From positions 1,054,001 to 1,118,000 of the forward strand of contig BJKQ01000015.1 of assembly GCA_006538405.1 (NCBI GenBank): a DNA stretch of 64,000 bases. The letters run 5' to 3'. The notes under the pieces were generated by a model. It saw nothing but the letters and a program-made list of their open reading frames with translations, was not told the origin of the DNA and did no database searches. This document shows positions 11,478 through 23,516 of this stretch, piece by piece. How positions within the stretch are numbered: position 1 is the first letter of the stretch; the number at the start of each line of letters is the position of its first letter. Both the position numbers and the translations under genes were made by a program. The stretch comes from Hansfordia pulvinata. Its lineage: Eukaryota; Ascomycota; Sordariomycetes; Xylariales.

Positions 11478-12663
11478 TCAAGATCCGTGAAAGTTATTCT
11501 GTGCGGTGTCAGCAAGGTCCGGTTTCCACAGTTTGAGAGTCAACTCACCACCTGATCCTTGATGCCGATGACAGCATACTCGGAACTCCCATAAGCCTGA
11601 CCGATGAAGACCCCTCCTCTATCTGCCGAAACCTTGTCGTGGAAAGTCACGTCCCCTTGGCGTACAGAAACTCCCTGTGGCTTCTTCAGTCAGTTAAGCC
11701 GGGCTTGGGGTCAGGATACTGAATCTCACCTTATTGGTGTCGGAAGGGTTCTTGATTTCTTTAATCCAGCGGCTCAGCAGCCCGGACACACTTCGGTACC
11801 CATCGCTCCCAGCGGCTTGGAACCGGCACATGCTTGTGTGGTCGGAGTTGTTGATAGGCAGGCCGTCGCACCCTGGCAGCGTGGCCGAAGCGTCTGGTAC
11901 TATCTTGCCAACGACCCTGTTGAAGTCGAAGGTCTCGATGAAGCATGCGACTTTGACCGAAGGCTTCTCATTCGATTCTTTCCTCGCGTCAAGGTACTTC
12001 AAGAAGGCCCTTTGAATGCACTGGAGCTTCTCCGACCCCTTTTTCAAGCTCTCGAGGTCTTTGTCGTGTACCTTGAGGGGGGTGAGACTCTGCACAGCCT
12101 TTCGAAGAATGCCGGACCACCTCTCCACGGCCGAGCTCGAGCCTGCGAAGGGCGTACCCATGAAGGCTATCCCGGCGGTCCGATCAAGCAGATTCGCTAC
12201 ATCTTTGTCGGCCCCGTGGTGCATGGACAGGGCGTTGGCACACACGAGGCCGCCCAGGCTGTGCGCAACGAAGATTAAGGGGCGATCGGACTTGCAAGTC
12301 GTGTTAATTATGACGTTGAGAAGAGAGTAGGCCACTCACTGTGTTGGTTCTGTCGCGAACATTGGCGAGGTCCTGCAGCAGAGACGCGGAGTAGTTGTCG
12401 ATTGACAGCTCGCTTGGGACCTGCTTTGGCCCGTATACCGGGTAGAATGCGACAACGTCTGCTGCATAACCAAAGGCGAAGATTCTCGCCGTCGGGCAGT
12501 CCTTGGGAAGCAGGTCCCTAGGCCAGAATACGGTGTCTCCGTTGCCGCGCCATGTCCACGTCTCCTCCCTCTTGCCATTCAGGCCGTGGACAAAGACGAC
12601 ATCCACTTCGGCCTCAGTCGGGTCGGCGAGAGGGTCACTCAGTCCCTTATTGTTGTCTGCCAT
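11478..12663 (-). CDS. Alpha/beta-hydrolase (SesB-type) with C-terminal amyloid-like motif
   Basis: Proposed on the minus strand as exons 12663..12340, 12290..11730, 11674..11549 and 11498..11478, 343 residues. Donors are GTGAGT, GTGAGA and GTGAGT; branch sites are ATTAAC, CTGAC and CTGAC. The serine-hydrolase fold shows an oxyanion HG (residues 26-27, VFVHGLNG), the nucleophile elbow VAHSLGG with Ser119, a MGTPFAG strand, and a catalytic His259 in SDHTSMCRF. This matches the lipase-like DUF676/PGAP1 family used as N-terminal or stand-alone effectors in fungal NLR systems (SesB in Nectria). The last two exons add a separate Gly-rich tail, residues 311-343: SADRGGVFIGQAYGSS, EYAVIGIKDQV and NNFHGS. 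It closely matches the N-terminus of the divergent NLR gene. The proposed role is a membrane-lipid-acting death effector switched on by amyloid templating; this is inference. If the last intron were retained, the chain would end two codons later and lose NNFHGS. Confidence 0.85.
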
Positions 12664-13607
12664 GGCTCTGTGCGTGCTTCGATATGTCTGCGTGTGGTGC
12701 AGGAGTGGTGGCTGGTATCACCACGGCTTGCAAACTTTCACCTGAGCATTCCGTAGACCGGGTCGTCCCTTCTTAGAGGGCGAAAGAGGAGACAGGGGAA
12801 TGCTGCAGCGAGGCCTTCAAGACGGCTACGCAGGGCGAGGCAAGCTCTGGTGTAACCGCCTCTCGGTACCTTCGGACTGAGCTGCTCCATGCTGCAACCC
12901 AACCTCCCAGGTCGTTTGACCTGTCCGAGGAAAGCTCCCGTTATCATCGTCGGTGCTCATTGGCAGATGGCCGGTCTCTTGGCACGCACTTGCCGGCCTA
13001 CCATCGGTGGTGGCGCAGCCGGTTCAAGTGAGAGCTGGGGTTGAACGCGTCAGCGCATGTCCCGGTCCCAGCTGGCACTGGCAGCACATACTCGTAGCCT
13101 CGCCCATGCCCCTCCTCACCCATGTCCGCTCAGATGTACCTGAGCTCATGAGCTTGCGAGAAAATTGGCCTCAAGAAGATAATGATGCATGGAAGCCGCT
13201 GGAAAAACGTACATACTTGGTAGAATTGCTCATGAGCGCCAAATCGCACTCTGCTGACAGGGGGCTCGGCCTGGCATGTCTTATACAGCAGGTGAGTCCA
13301 GGGTAGAGCAGTTTCGGGGACGGATTTGTGGTAAGCAAGACCAGAAGAGCTGCGGGGAGGGGGATGCGCTTCTTGTACAGCCCACCTGATCGAAGGCCAG
13401 AGCCCCTCCCGCCCATTCCACTCGTTCTGTTCCGCCCGGTCCCGTCCCGTCTCTACGTTTTCTTCCCGACCTGGACTTGGAATCACTGCCAGCTACACGA
13501 CGGAAAGCACTCGCTCCATACATCAGGTACCTGATCACTGCATCATGCTGGAATAGCCCCTTTTGAGTCGTCTTCTATCCGCCATCGGCAGAGACCCGTC
13601 CACACCG
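12664..13607. promoter_or_regulatory. Divergent promoter region between hydrolase and NLR genes
   Basis: The 944 bp separate the two start codons, which face away from each other. No other gene is visible in it. A plus-strand CT-rich tract at about 13400-13480 precedes the NLR start. Shared control of the two partners is plausible but not shown by the sequence alone. Confidence 0.55.
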
Positions 13608-16600
13608 ATGGATCGCCCGGGTATGAGCGCCGACAGGGGGTCTGTCGTCTTCAATGCTGCGCCTGGGAGCTCGGCCATTGGTATCCGTATGCGCCCTTCG
13701 TCAAATCCAGTCTCGGGTCACATCCACTAACGTGGCGTTCAAAGAAAACCAGACCAATAACTATTACGATGGCTTCGCCGCTCAACAAGCGGCCGAGTTC
13801 CGCAAGCATATCAACCAGGTCAACCCCGATGCCATAAGGAAACGCATCCGTGATGACAAGGATGTCTTGAATGAAGATGTCTACCGTTGGGCCCTGGAGG
13901 ATCCAGCCTTTCTCAGATGGCACAGTAACGACGACCCCGACAGTCGCTTGTTGTGGGTGAAAGGGGACCCGGGGAAGGGCAAAACCATGCTTCTGTGCGG
14001 CATGGTCGACAAGCTGCCGGGGCTGATCACGGAAAAGCACGTTCTGGCTTTTTTCTTTTGCCAATCGGGCGACCCACGGATCAACAGCGCCGAATCCGTC
14101 ATTCGCGGCCTGATCCGCCTTCTTCTCGAGCGTCACCCGGAACAGACACAGGGCCTGGTCAAATGGGCTGACGATATTGCCCCCAGCAACCCTGGCGCAT
14201 GGCAGTCACTGCGGGACATCTTCGATACGCTGCTGGGCGCCATCAGCCTCGACGGCACGTACATCTACCTGCTCGTCGATGCCCTCGACGAGTGCGACAA
14301 TGATAGGGACCGGGACAATCGATTGATCTTGGACCTCATTACCTGCTCTTGCGCCGCTTCTCCTCGTGTCAAATGGATAGTCTCCAGCAGGAACGTCGCC
14401 GGAGTTGAGAGAGGCCTGAAGCACGTCAAGGAGAAGCTGCGCCTTTCGCTCGAGATCAACGCCTCGTTTGTGTCGGCAGCCGTTGACAAGTACATCCAGT
14501 CCAAAGTGGATCGTTTGGCCAAGGACAACGACTATGGTCCGAAAACTAGATCTCGCGTTGCTGACTACCTTTCCTCGCACTCAGAAGGCACGTTCCTATG
14601 GGTTGCCTTGGTTTGTCGTCAACTCGCGAGTGTCGAGGGGTGGCGGGTGCGCGAGCTGCTGGACTTGTTCCCTCGCGGACTCGATCCACTCTACGGGCGG
14701 ATGATGAGTCTGGTGGAAGGTCTGGAGACTAGATTATGTGCGCAGTGCAAAGATGTGCTGTCCACCATCTTGATCGCCCATCGACCCGTTACAATACACG
14801 AGCTGGCTGTCTTGGCCGATATCAGGGCCGAGTACGACGACGATGGCCATCCCGGGCACGGCTCAAGAACAAACCAGCGCCTGGTGGACACTGTATATCA
14901 CTGCGGTTCTTTCCTCACCATGAGAGACGATACCGTTCGTTTTGTCCACCAATCGGCGAGTGAGTTTCTGCGGAACATACCAGACCAGCTTTTCCGATCG
15001 GGCATACAAGCGTGGCATCTCAACTTGTTCCAGCGGTCCTTGCGTATCCTCTCGAAGACGCTGCGCCGCGACATGTACGGCTTGGAGACGACTCATGGTG
15101 GCGACGCTCCAGCCATGTCTGTCGAGCAAGTGGACACGCCGCCCTCAGACCCTTTGATCTCTGTGCGATATTCTTGTCAGTACTGGGCCGATCACCTTTT
15201 GGAGAGTGGGTCCACAGAGTTGATGACTCCAACGTCGAGAAGCTACCAGCTTATGAGCGAGTTCTTCGCGGACAAGTTCATTTACTGGCTCGAGGCCCTG
15301 AGTCTTCTCGGGAGTTTGGCGTTAGGCATGGAGATGATAGGCAGACTCGCGGCCTTTCTTTCTTCAAGCGACCACAAAGCGCCCGGGACTATGAGTAAAG
15401 ACTCAAATCGGTGCTCGGAACGGGGGATGACGCGGCGAATGCTTGATAAAATGAGGAAGCTTCAAAGAAGAATCAGAAACGGCTCTGCGTCGACAACTGA
15501 AGTCGCAAGGATAGGAACATGGCCTGGGTTTCAAGATAAGGGCTGGGTCCGGCTAGAAGCAAAAGAGGTGAGTTGGCCAGACCACGCATCTAACAACCAA
15601 GCCCTAGATGATTCATCGAGTAACGGGGAGTAGGTGTCACAGCTAGCCCCGACAGAAGATTCACTGCACACGGAAACTCTTTCGAGCCGGATTCTGGACG
15701 CCCGCCGATTCATGATGCAGCATCGAGGCGTAATAGAGCGCTTCCCGATGCAGACGTACGCTCCCGCACTTATGTTCAGCCCGTCCAACAGCATCACCAG
15801 AACTCAGTTCGCAAAGTACTCGCCTCAATACATTGCTAGAAGTGCGACAACGGAGATGGACTGGCACGCGCAAATGTTCACACTGGTCGACGCGGAGGAA
15901 GGTTGGGCGGAAGGAATCGCCTGGTCCCCTGATGGCAAGTGGCTGGCGACAGTCCACCAGGGCAAGGAGGCTGACGTGAAGGGCGCCAGCGCGTGCATCT
16001 GGAGCCCGTCCAATGGTCGGCGACTCGCCTCCTTCTGTCATGGACTGGGCTGCGCCTCGCTGGCTTGGGCCCCCGACAGCACGAAGCTGGCGGTGTTCGT
16101 GCTGGTGGATAAATCCGCAGCCGAGGTCCAGATCTTCGACCCAAGCAACACCCGCTGCCCTCTTCTGAGCTACCCAGTGGATATTTCCCGTCTCCATGCC
16201 GAGGCCGCCGACGATCCATATCGCCAGATATTTTCTGACACGTTTCAGAGGACCCGTTACCTGGCCTGGGCGGGCGATGTGCTACTCATGCTGCACCCTA
16301 GTCGTGATTACATCTTGGGATGGAACCAAACAACAAACAGCCAAGTCAAGTCGATAGGCAGAGAAAGGCAGGCCGAGCCGGCCAGAATCTTGGATTTCAC
16401 TATGGTACTGGCCGTCGAGACCCCCCGGATTGCGATTTTGTATGCCAATTTCGACATTGAGTTGCTGGACCTCTTGCCCGACGACCAACATTCCACACTC
16501 TGCCGCATCCAGCTACCCCCTTGGCCTTCGTTCGGACTGGAGTGGTCGCCGGACGGAGTGACTCTCGCCGCCCATTTTCACCACACCGTGGTCGTCTGCA

Positions 16601-17625
16601 ATGGGGAGACGGGGAATCTTCACACCCAAGAGCTGGCCCCACGGACAGTCGAACACTTGGCGTGGTCGTGGGACGGCACGCGGCTCTTGCTGGCAGAGAG
16701 AGATGGCGGTCTCTCGATCTGGGATCGTACGGCAACCAACATCTTGCATCAGTTATCGCACCAATCGGGTCCGGTGCTTTGGAAGACACTCGCTTGGTCG
16801 CCGAGCGGGTTGCAGCTGGCGTCTGTGCAGCTCGGCGTCCCCCCGACAGTTTGGGACGCGGTGGGTGGGCATCAGATGAGGGACGACAGCAGCAACAGCA
16901 CATACTGGTCACCCAACGGGGCCCGGGTGGCAATACTGCGGAGACCCGCCTTGGACTCGCAAGCCGACGTGGAGCTGGAGATTTGGGAGGCGGCCGCGGT
17001 GGTGAGGGCCCGAATGCCAGGGTTCGGTTACCCGCAGGTGATGTGGTCGCAAGATGGCTCGCGCCTGGCCTTCCTTGTGAACTTTTCCCAGGAAAGACAA
17101 GCACAAGTCTGTGTCATTGAGCGCTGCGATGCGCAAGCCTGGCGGTGGCGCAGGAGGGATTTCAACGTTGACGCCTGCGTGCTGGAGCGGGTTCGCAGCA
17201 GCGCTCTGCTGATGTGGGAATGTGACCACCGTCGGCTCATCGAGTGGGACCCCAACACAGACGTGACGACCATTACCGAGAACAGTGGCCCTCCCACGGA
17301 CGAACCGTTTCCGGGCTCTCTTTCCCGACAAGGGCCGGCGCTGACAGGTGATGAAGACGAGGGGCTCGTCAGGGGCGCAAGCTCGAAAAACCCGGGGGTT
17401 GGCCGACGCGTTAGTCAAGTCGCGGAACCTACTTCCTACGGGCTGGACGCAAATGCGACCTGGATCGTTCGTCGCCGATATGTGGACGGACAGCGCAAGG
17501 AGGAGAGATTGATTGCGATCCCTCCAGAGTACCCACCGGAGAACACAGTCGTCACGGACCACACCATTTCAATGTCATCGAATACAGGCCAAGCCCTCAT
17601 CTTTCGCTTCAAAGACGCAGAATGA
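13608..17625 (+). CDS. NACHT-WD40 NLR with N-terminal amyloid-like motif
   Basis: Proposed as join(13608..13686, 13745..15567, 15643..17625), 1294 residues. Exon 1 encodes a short tail: MDRPG, then MSADRGSVVFNAAPGSS, then AIGI. After splicing (donor GTATGC, branch CACTAAC, acceptor AAAG) it continues as QNQTNNYYDGF. This matches the C-terminal motif of the divergent hydrolase. Next comes the linker common before fungal NACHT domains (IRDDKDVLNEDVYRWALEDP). The NACHT has Walker A GDPGKGKT near residue 100 and Walker B YLLVDALDECDND near 202, and ends with FVHQSASEFL. Intron 2 (donor GTGAGT at 15568, branch CTAAC, acceptor CACAG at 15642) removes an in-frame TAG at 15631-15633 and links to a C-terminal beta-propeller with at least eight diverged WD40-like strands (GIAWSPDGKWLA, SLAWAPDSTKLAV, GLEWSPDGVTLAA, TLAWSPSGLQLAS). 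The repeats are dissimilar at DNA level, unlike the fast-evolving HET-E type. Likely a STAND receptor whose oligomerised motif templates the hydrolase; that role is inference. ATG 13623 is an alternative start. Confidence 0.87.
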
Positions 17626-20600
17626 ACAGTCGATGGACGATCCTCTGACGGGAAAACGTATCACCACCTTGTCGCCCAGGATATAGACCAACTGGAATTC
17701 CATGTCCTACTTCCACTGGATGCTTGTCGAGCCACAAACCAGCGGGGTGTTTGGAAACTTCTTCTCGAGGCTATCCTGCTGCTTCGTACCTGCTCGGCTC
17801 GCGGACTCCTCAAGTACGGCGACCAGGACCTATTGCCGTCTTTCTTTCCCCAGATAGGAGGCCGAATCGAAAATGGTGGCGCATCTCTTGTCGGTGGATA
17901 AAGCTACCGCTATTTCGTCACCTCTGACCACGAAGGGCGAGGGGTTTTGTCGTCTGTTATGACCTTGTCACCGTCGGTAAGCCACACGGGGACATATCTT
18001 AGGTAGTGTCAAGATCCCGGGCCCATTCTAATGTGAAGCCTCCCTCGATTGGCCAAGCACAAGTCTGTGTGTGAAAGAGGCTAGACAGATGGTTCAAGAT
18101 GTGAAAGCTAAAGATTAACGGCATATTCCGGTCGCAGATAGTCGTGTTCGTCATGTCAGGAGTTCGAAAGGGAGTCCAGATCCTAGTGGTGTAGATGCTC
18201 GGGCTGTTGAAAAAGATCCGGATCTGAATGCCTGGAAACTCCGGGTTACATGTAATGAAGGTGTTTAAGAGAATATGGCGAGGTTCCAAAGACCATTGTA
18301 TGTAAGGTTGATAAAGCCCGCGACAATCAAGCATCTTCGACAAGTTGCCTGGTTATGTCTACATCGAATGCGATCAGACTCGCCGCTGAGCTTGAATCGA
18401 GCTCTGTGCTAACCCAAGCCACTTTCACGTACCTTAGCAATCAGTTGCCCTTCGCGCCACCTCAGCGCACCATCGGACTAAATGAAATTGCATTAAACCG
18501 CAGAGAGATCTGGATGCGGAAATAAACAGTAGACAACGCAACTTGCAGTGGATGGGAGCCCCGCCGCACAGCTCTACCGATGCTGGTCGGATCGCAGACC
18601 TGCTCAGGCACGAGGCCGAGACATGGTGTAAAGCATGACAAGGCGCAGTTGCTTGCCCGAGGACTCAATCGATCGCGTACCTCTCTTCTGCATAGATACT
18701 TGGCTACCTGATCCTGTACGAGTTTCCGGAATTTGCAAATTGAAACCCGCTCTCAGTGAGGCAACTGATCCGCAATACGCAGTTCTGTAGCTTACAGCAG
18801 CGTTTAATCCGATTGCAAGAAGTGCAAAGGAAGTCCTGTGGGCAGCATAAGACATCCGCCATTTGATTGAGTCGCGCGGTGTGACGGGGGTCCATCAAGC
18901 CTAATCCGAGAAAAATGACGAGTACGAAATGCCGGTATGACAATCAACATGTACTTGCTTTCTCCCGTCAGCGATTCTGTCCTCTATCGCAAAGTAGAAG
19001 ATCCAGTTCATTTTGGACAATCTCAGTGCCTACGTCTTTAGGAAACGGCGAGATGCAGGAGATTGTCAAGGTCTTAAGCCGACAGGTTCGTCGAAAACAT
19101 GAAGGGAAGGACCGTAATCCCCGATCCAAATCTTGTCAGGAGAGTGGCAGACGGAGCCGTGAGTCCTGGGAGGGACTTCTCGAGGATGCGCGATGTTGAA
19201 AACAGTAGAGACCATTGAGTAGTCAATAGTCGTGATCGAACCCGGCCAGCTTAATGCGTATGAAGGCACCGGTTACTACGTGCTGATATCAAGTTGAGGC
19301 CACCTCCTCAGAAGAGAGACTGACCAGCCAAGGAAACATCTAAGGCATCTGCCACACTCATGGCGCACGGATCTCCTGAGGATTCTCTTCGGAGTCATGG
19401 ACGCTCAGTGGACTGATATATGCTGAAGATGATCATGGGACGAACCCTAACTTGGAGGTTCTGGAGTTCTGTTTCGTACAAGGAAGTAAGCTTGTCCAGC
19501 CGTCCTCCAATCTCAACAGCCTTTTCTGGCTCCACGCAGCAGTAAGGACAGGGACTGCGGGGGAGCCGTTGCGCGGTCTCCATTGGAGCTCTAAATGAAG
19601 CAATATCCAAACGATGGGCCCAGAGGGCTCGTGCTGAAGCTCGTGAACTTGGCGAAACGGTTGGCTCGATTGTACCTGGCTGATGCCCTGATTCGGCTCT
19701 CTACTGACCCGACAGACGTTGCTTGTCCCGCCTGAACGGATCGAAGAGCCACACATTTGAAGGCTGCTACGTTTGGGGATGGGGTCCATGATAAGGAAGA
19801 GAGCTCACCACGTCCGAGCTGGTATCCCGAAGTAGCCAATCCAAGGGACAAGACCGTGAACACGAATATGTCGGCAGAAGCCCAGTTTATCCCGACGAGT
19901 CTCAAGTCTCAACGCGATCCTTCGGGTCACTCTCGTGGGGAGACGAGCTGCCCAGTTTATATCTCAAACTACTCTCGAGCCCTTTGAGCCGGATTGTGCG
20001 ACGGGTGACTTGCGGCCAAGGCCCGTGCTATCACCTGAGCTGTGTTGGGGCACACTGACGAGCTAGAAAGGATATCCTGGCAGGCATGAACGGGACAAGA
20101 CTGTCTATGATGAGCGAGTTCCAATGCCATACAGAGAAAGGAGGTTGGACTGGGATATCGTAACACAACATCGACTGGCCTTCCTTGCAGGTGCTCCCAG
20201 GCCCGGGGATGCTCGGATTCGGCGCCGCGGTGGCTTCCTCGGACACTTGGGCACTTCTTCTGACGACGAGAAACCACCGCACGGCACGCCACTTCGAAAG
20301 GTAACAAGGCCCGAAAGAGCTCGCCCCCTGAGCCGCTTCAAGTCCGAAGGGTGAGTACAAGTCCGGTGCTTGCGTTTCTCCTGCGGTTCCCGCCCCACGG
20401 CAGTTTGATAGACCACACGGCGGTTACGAGGCAACGATATGGTATCATAGCCTCTTCCCCACAGCTGCTCCGCAACGCTTTGACATCTGGCAGCCCTGCC
20501 GAGGGAAAAGCCGTGTGTCCGCACGTCGCGACCAAGTCCGGACCGCCATCTCGAGAGACGTAGCTACGGCAATGCGCACAACAACAGCCACGCTGGCCCG

Positions 20601-22500
20601 GGCTGCGGCCAGCAACCGCCGTTCCCCCGGGGATACCGGCCGGCCGCCTGGTGGTGGGTGTGAGGTCGACTGTGTCCCGAGCTTGCCTAATTATAGCCGG
20701 GCTGCCTGAGCGCTCCTGGAGGGGGGGGGGTCTTGGCTTGTGTGTGCGCACATCACCTGTGCAATCCCTGCCTCAGATCCTGAGCTAGTCAAGGGAGGTG
20801 GGTAGGTAGCTCGACGATGCTGATGGTTGAGCCCTACGAGTTCGACGATGTGATCACCGCGTAGTCACCAAGGCGACCCTCGCGGTGGTCAAGTGTTCGA
20901 GACAGTCTCAGTTGAGAGAATACTCGTAGAGTCTCGCCGTACGTCACAACTCGTACGGGCAAGAGAAAGCCGGAGGCACGTCTTGTGAAGTTGCATGAAC
21001 ACGCATCACAAGAGGCGGGCTGCCAGCCCCTGGCTCGGTCACTGAAACCAGATGTGTGGACCACGTTGCATTGACCGCGCGGCGGCCCCTGACGCCCACA
21101 AAGCCCTATGCCAGTGCTCTCTGTCCATGAGCGCGGAGAAAGGGGACACGCCCTGCACCTCGTGCCCTCGGCGAAGAAGAAAAGAACTACGGATGTTCGC
21201 CGGGCAGCAGACGTGCGTATTGTGGCTACCAGGAGACGGAACAGGCGCAATGCGACTGCTGGGCACACCCAACCCGCACCACTCTCGACTGATCGTGTTT
21301 CTCGGCCGGGCCACGGGACAGTCGAGACTGCAAGGAGCCGCGAAGCCGATCACCGATCACATCCTGGCGCCGTTTTCGAAGCATCAGCCGTGTCTCGAAT
21401 CAGAATCCTGTCACCCTGCTGCCGGTGCAGCAGACTCGATGGCCAGCTGATAAGCCACGGCCAGGCAGCCAGGCCCAGTGAGGAATGCATGAATTCTCAT
21501 GCATGACGTCGTCGGCGAAGACAAAAGAAAGCAGGTGCTTGAGCAGCCCTGCTGTTGCGCACACCGACTTCGGCCATTCCAGGCGAACACCGCAACTGGG
21601 AGACTAGGCATCGTGAGATATCTCCAAACCTTTGGCAAGTTCTGCCCAGGTCTGCCTGGGGCGTTTTTGATATTAGCCTCCGGCGTATGCGCGGGCAATT
21701 CCATCATGTGAGAGAAAGACAATGGACTGCGCTGGATGACGAGAGTTTGCTATTTCCGTACAAGACGACACAACCAGTCGCCGCGCGTGGATCGCCTCTA
21801 ACTCGCGGTGGCGCGTAGGTGCCTGACGATCCGAAGACAAGGATGGAGATGTGCCTTTGGTCTTGGCCCCTCGCCTCTCTGCCAAGTGGGGAGTGCCGGC
21901 CTTTGCGGGTGGCCGGTGAGGCCGTTGACCAAGGTTTCTGCCTCTTGTCAACGATCCTGCGGGTTTCCTGAAAGCTGAAAGGCGGCTCTCGCTCGAGACT
22001 TTGCAGAGCGCCCACCCAGACCAGTGGGTGCGGACGCAGACGCGGACAGACCAGCGTCTAACCGAGAGAATGAATAACCACGCCAGCGGAAGAAGCCGAC
22101 TGTTTGACGGCTGCAAGGCCGAAGAGCCAAATTTGTTAGTGCCGCCTTAGTCGGCACCATTCACGCCACTCAACGGTTTCCGTTGGATCGGCGCTGATCC
22201 GTCGGCCCCCGCAGCTGGAGGCGGTCGGATCGGGAGGCGAACAAAGGCAACCGGAGTTAACTGTTGGCGGTGCCGACAGGACTGGTCCTCGACTCAAGAG
22301 CTGGCAGCAATGAGGTCACCGCCCGGGCAAGCCGGAGAAGAGAAGTCCTTGGAATGATAAAGACTGTCACCAAGTTTGTTGACAATAAGACTGGATCCGG
22401 TAGTGGCAGAATAATTCCCGACATGGTGGATTCTGGGTGGGCACATGCAAGGCACGATACTCGTCGGCTGCAAGGCCAGCAGGGGCTGTATGCAGGAACA
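17626..22500. other. Gene-free stretch
   Basis: The first 300 bp are probably 3' UTR of the NLR gene. From 18000 to about 20000 the DNA is relatively AT-rich, with short frames and no domain. From 20000 to 22500 it becomes GC-richer, with overlapping open frames on both strands that lack start context, splice signals or recognisable protein character. A G-run lies at about 20721-20730. Confidence 0.5.
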
Positions 22501-22778
22501 ATGGCAGGCTTTGACTTAGCGATACGACTTTAGCCACATGCCGGGTCGGCGATGCTCGCTTGGAAACATCCTCGCGGCATGGAAGGGTACCTCAGCCCGG
22601 TCCCGGCGCTGAATCGCGGGGACTTATAATAACCCCGAGCCCAGTGTCTTTCCCTTGTCGGGTGACAGGGACAGAGGTAGCCATAAGGAGGAGGCGAGTA
22701 TCCTGGTGGAGGAGGCCAGCGGGAACGCGGACCCGAAGCAGCAGGTTTGCCTTGGTCAGCCACGGTAAAGGGGCGAAA

Positions 22779-22816
22779 AAGAGAGAGAGAGAGAGACAGA
22801 GAGAGACAGAGAGAGC
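22779..22816. repeat. GA-rich microsatellite
   Basis: GA dinucleotides run with two interrupting GACA units; a simple-sequence tract in intergenic DNA. Confidence 0.9.
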
Positions 22817-23052
22817 CAACCGAGCACAAGAGCAGACGAGAGGGGCAAGGAGAGAAGCATCAAGCAGGATCGTGTTAGGTGAGAGCCACTGTCGGGGGCG
22901 TGATCCGTCCACACCAGATCCTCGACTGGCGAGACGAGCACCCGGTCAGGGGATAAGGGGGAGGCGTCTCGGAATTGAAATAAAAGGGGGCCAGAGCGGG
23001 GCCCCGCTACGCGGCCGAGGTTAGGCGCCTCCCCGCTGGAAAGGCTGCTGAA

Positions 23053-23102
23053 AGGCGCCCGTAGAGACCCCGCTAGGCGCCCGTAGAGACCCGGCTAGGC
23101 GC
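23053..23102. repeat. 22-bp direct repeat, about 2.3 copies
   Basis: Two adjacent copies of a unit starting AGGCGCCCGTAGAGACCC, differing by one base (CGCT versus GGCT at the end), followed by a partial third AGGCGCC. Related AGGCGCC words occur just upstream near 23025. Confidence 0.85.
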
Positions 23103-23486
23103 CGCTCCAGCGCTGGACCAGAGCCCCAGCCCAGCGGTAGAGCTGAACGGTGGCTGATGCCCACCCGCTTGAAGCTTGGTTGGAAGTCAGTTCGGCCCTG
23201 TGCCCTAGCGCCCGGCCGTCCAGGTGCCTCCCGGCGAGCAAAGGGCCCCCGACCGCCCTCTGCGACTGCCTTTGCGGGCAAGGTGTACGGATGTAACGGC
23301 GTAGTGGGAGGATGTCATTCATCGCCTGGTCCTGAGGACAAGATACTCCTTGCTCTCTTGCAAGGTACATGCTCTAGACCAGCTCTTACACAACAATCTC
23401 ACGACGCACGCCCACCTCCTCCACACCTCAGCCCTCCCACTTCCCACTTCCCACCTTCAACTCCCACCAACGACGAAATCGACCAC

Positions 23487-23516
23487 ACCCTCACCCCTCA
23501 CCCCTCACCCCTCACC
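23487..23516. repeat. CCCTCA hexamer tandem repeat
   Basis: About five head-to-tail ACCCCTC-like units, followed at 23531-23540 by a run of ten C. A simple sequence with no gene overlap. Confidence 0.85.

Noticed and set aside
15631..15633. In-frame TAG suggesting the NLR is a pseudogene or two genes
   Set aside because: A well-formed intron (GTGAGT, CTAAC, CACAG) removes it and keeps the frame.
23487..23516. CCCTCA repeat considered as telomeric relic
   Set aside because: The unit is not the fungal telomere repeat TTAGGG/CCCTAA, and it is embedded in ordinary simple-sequence DNA.
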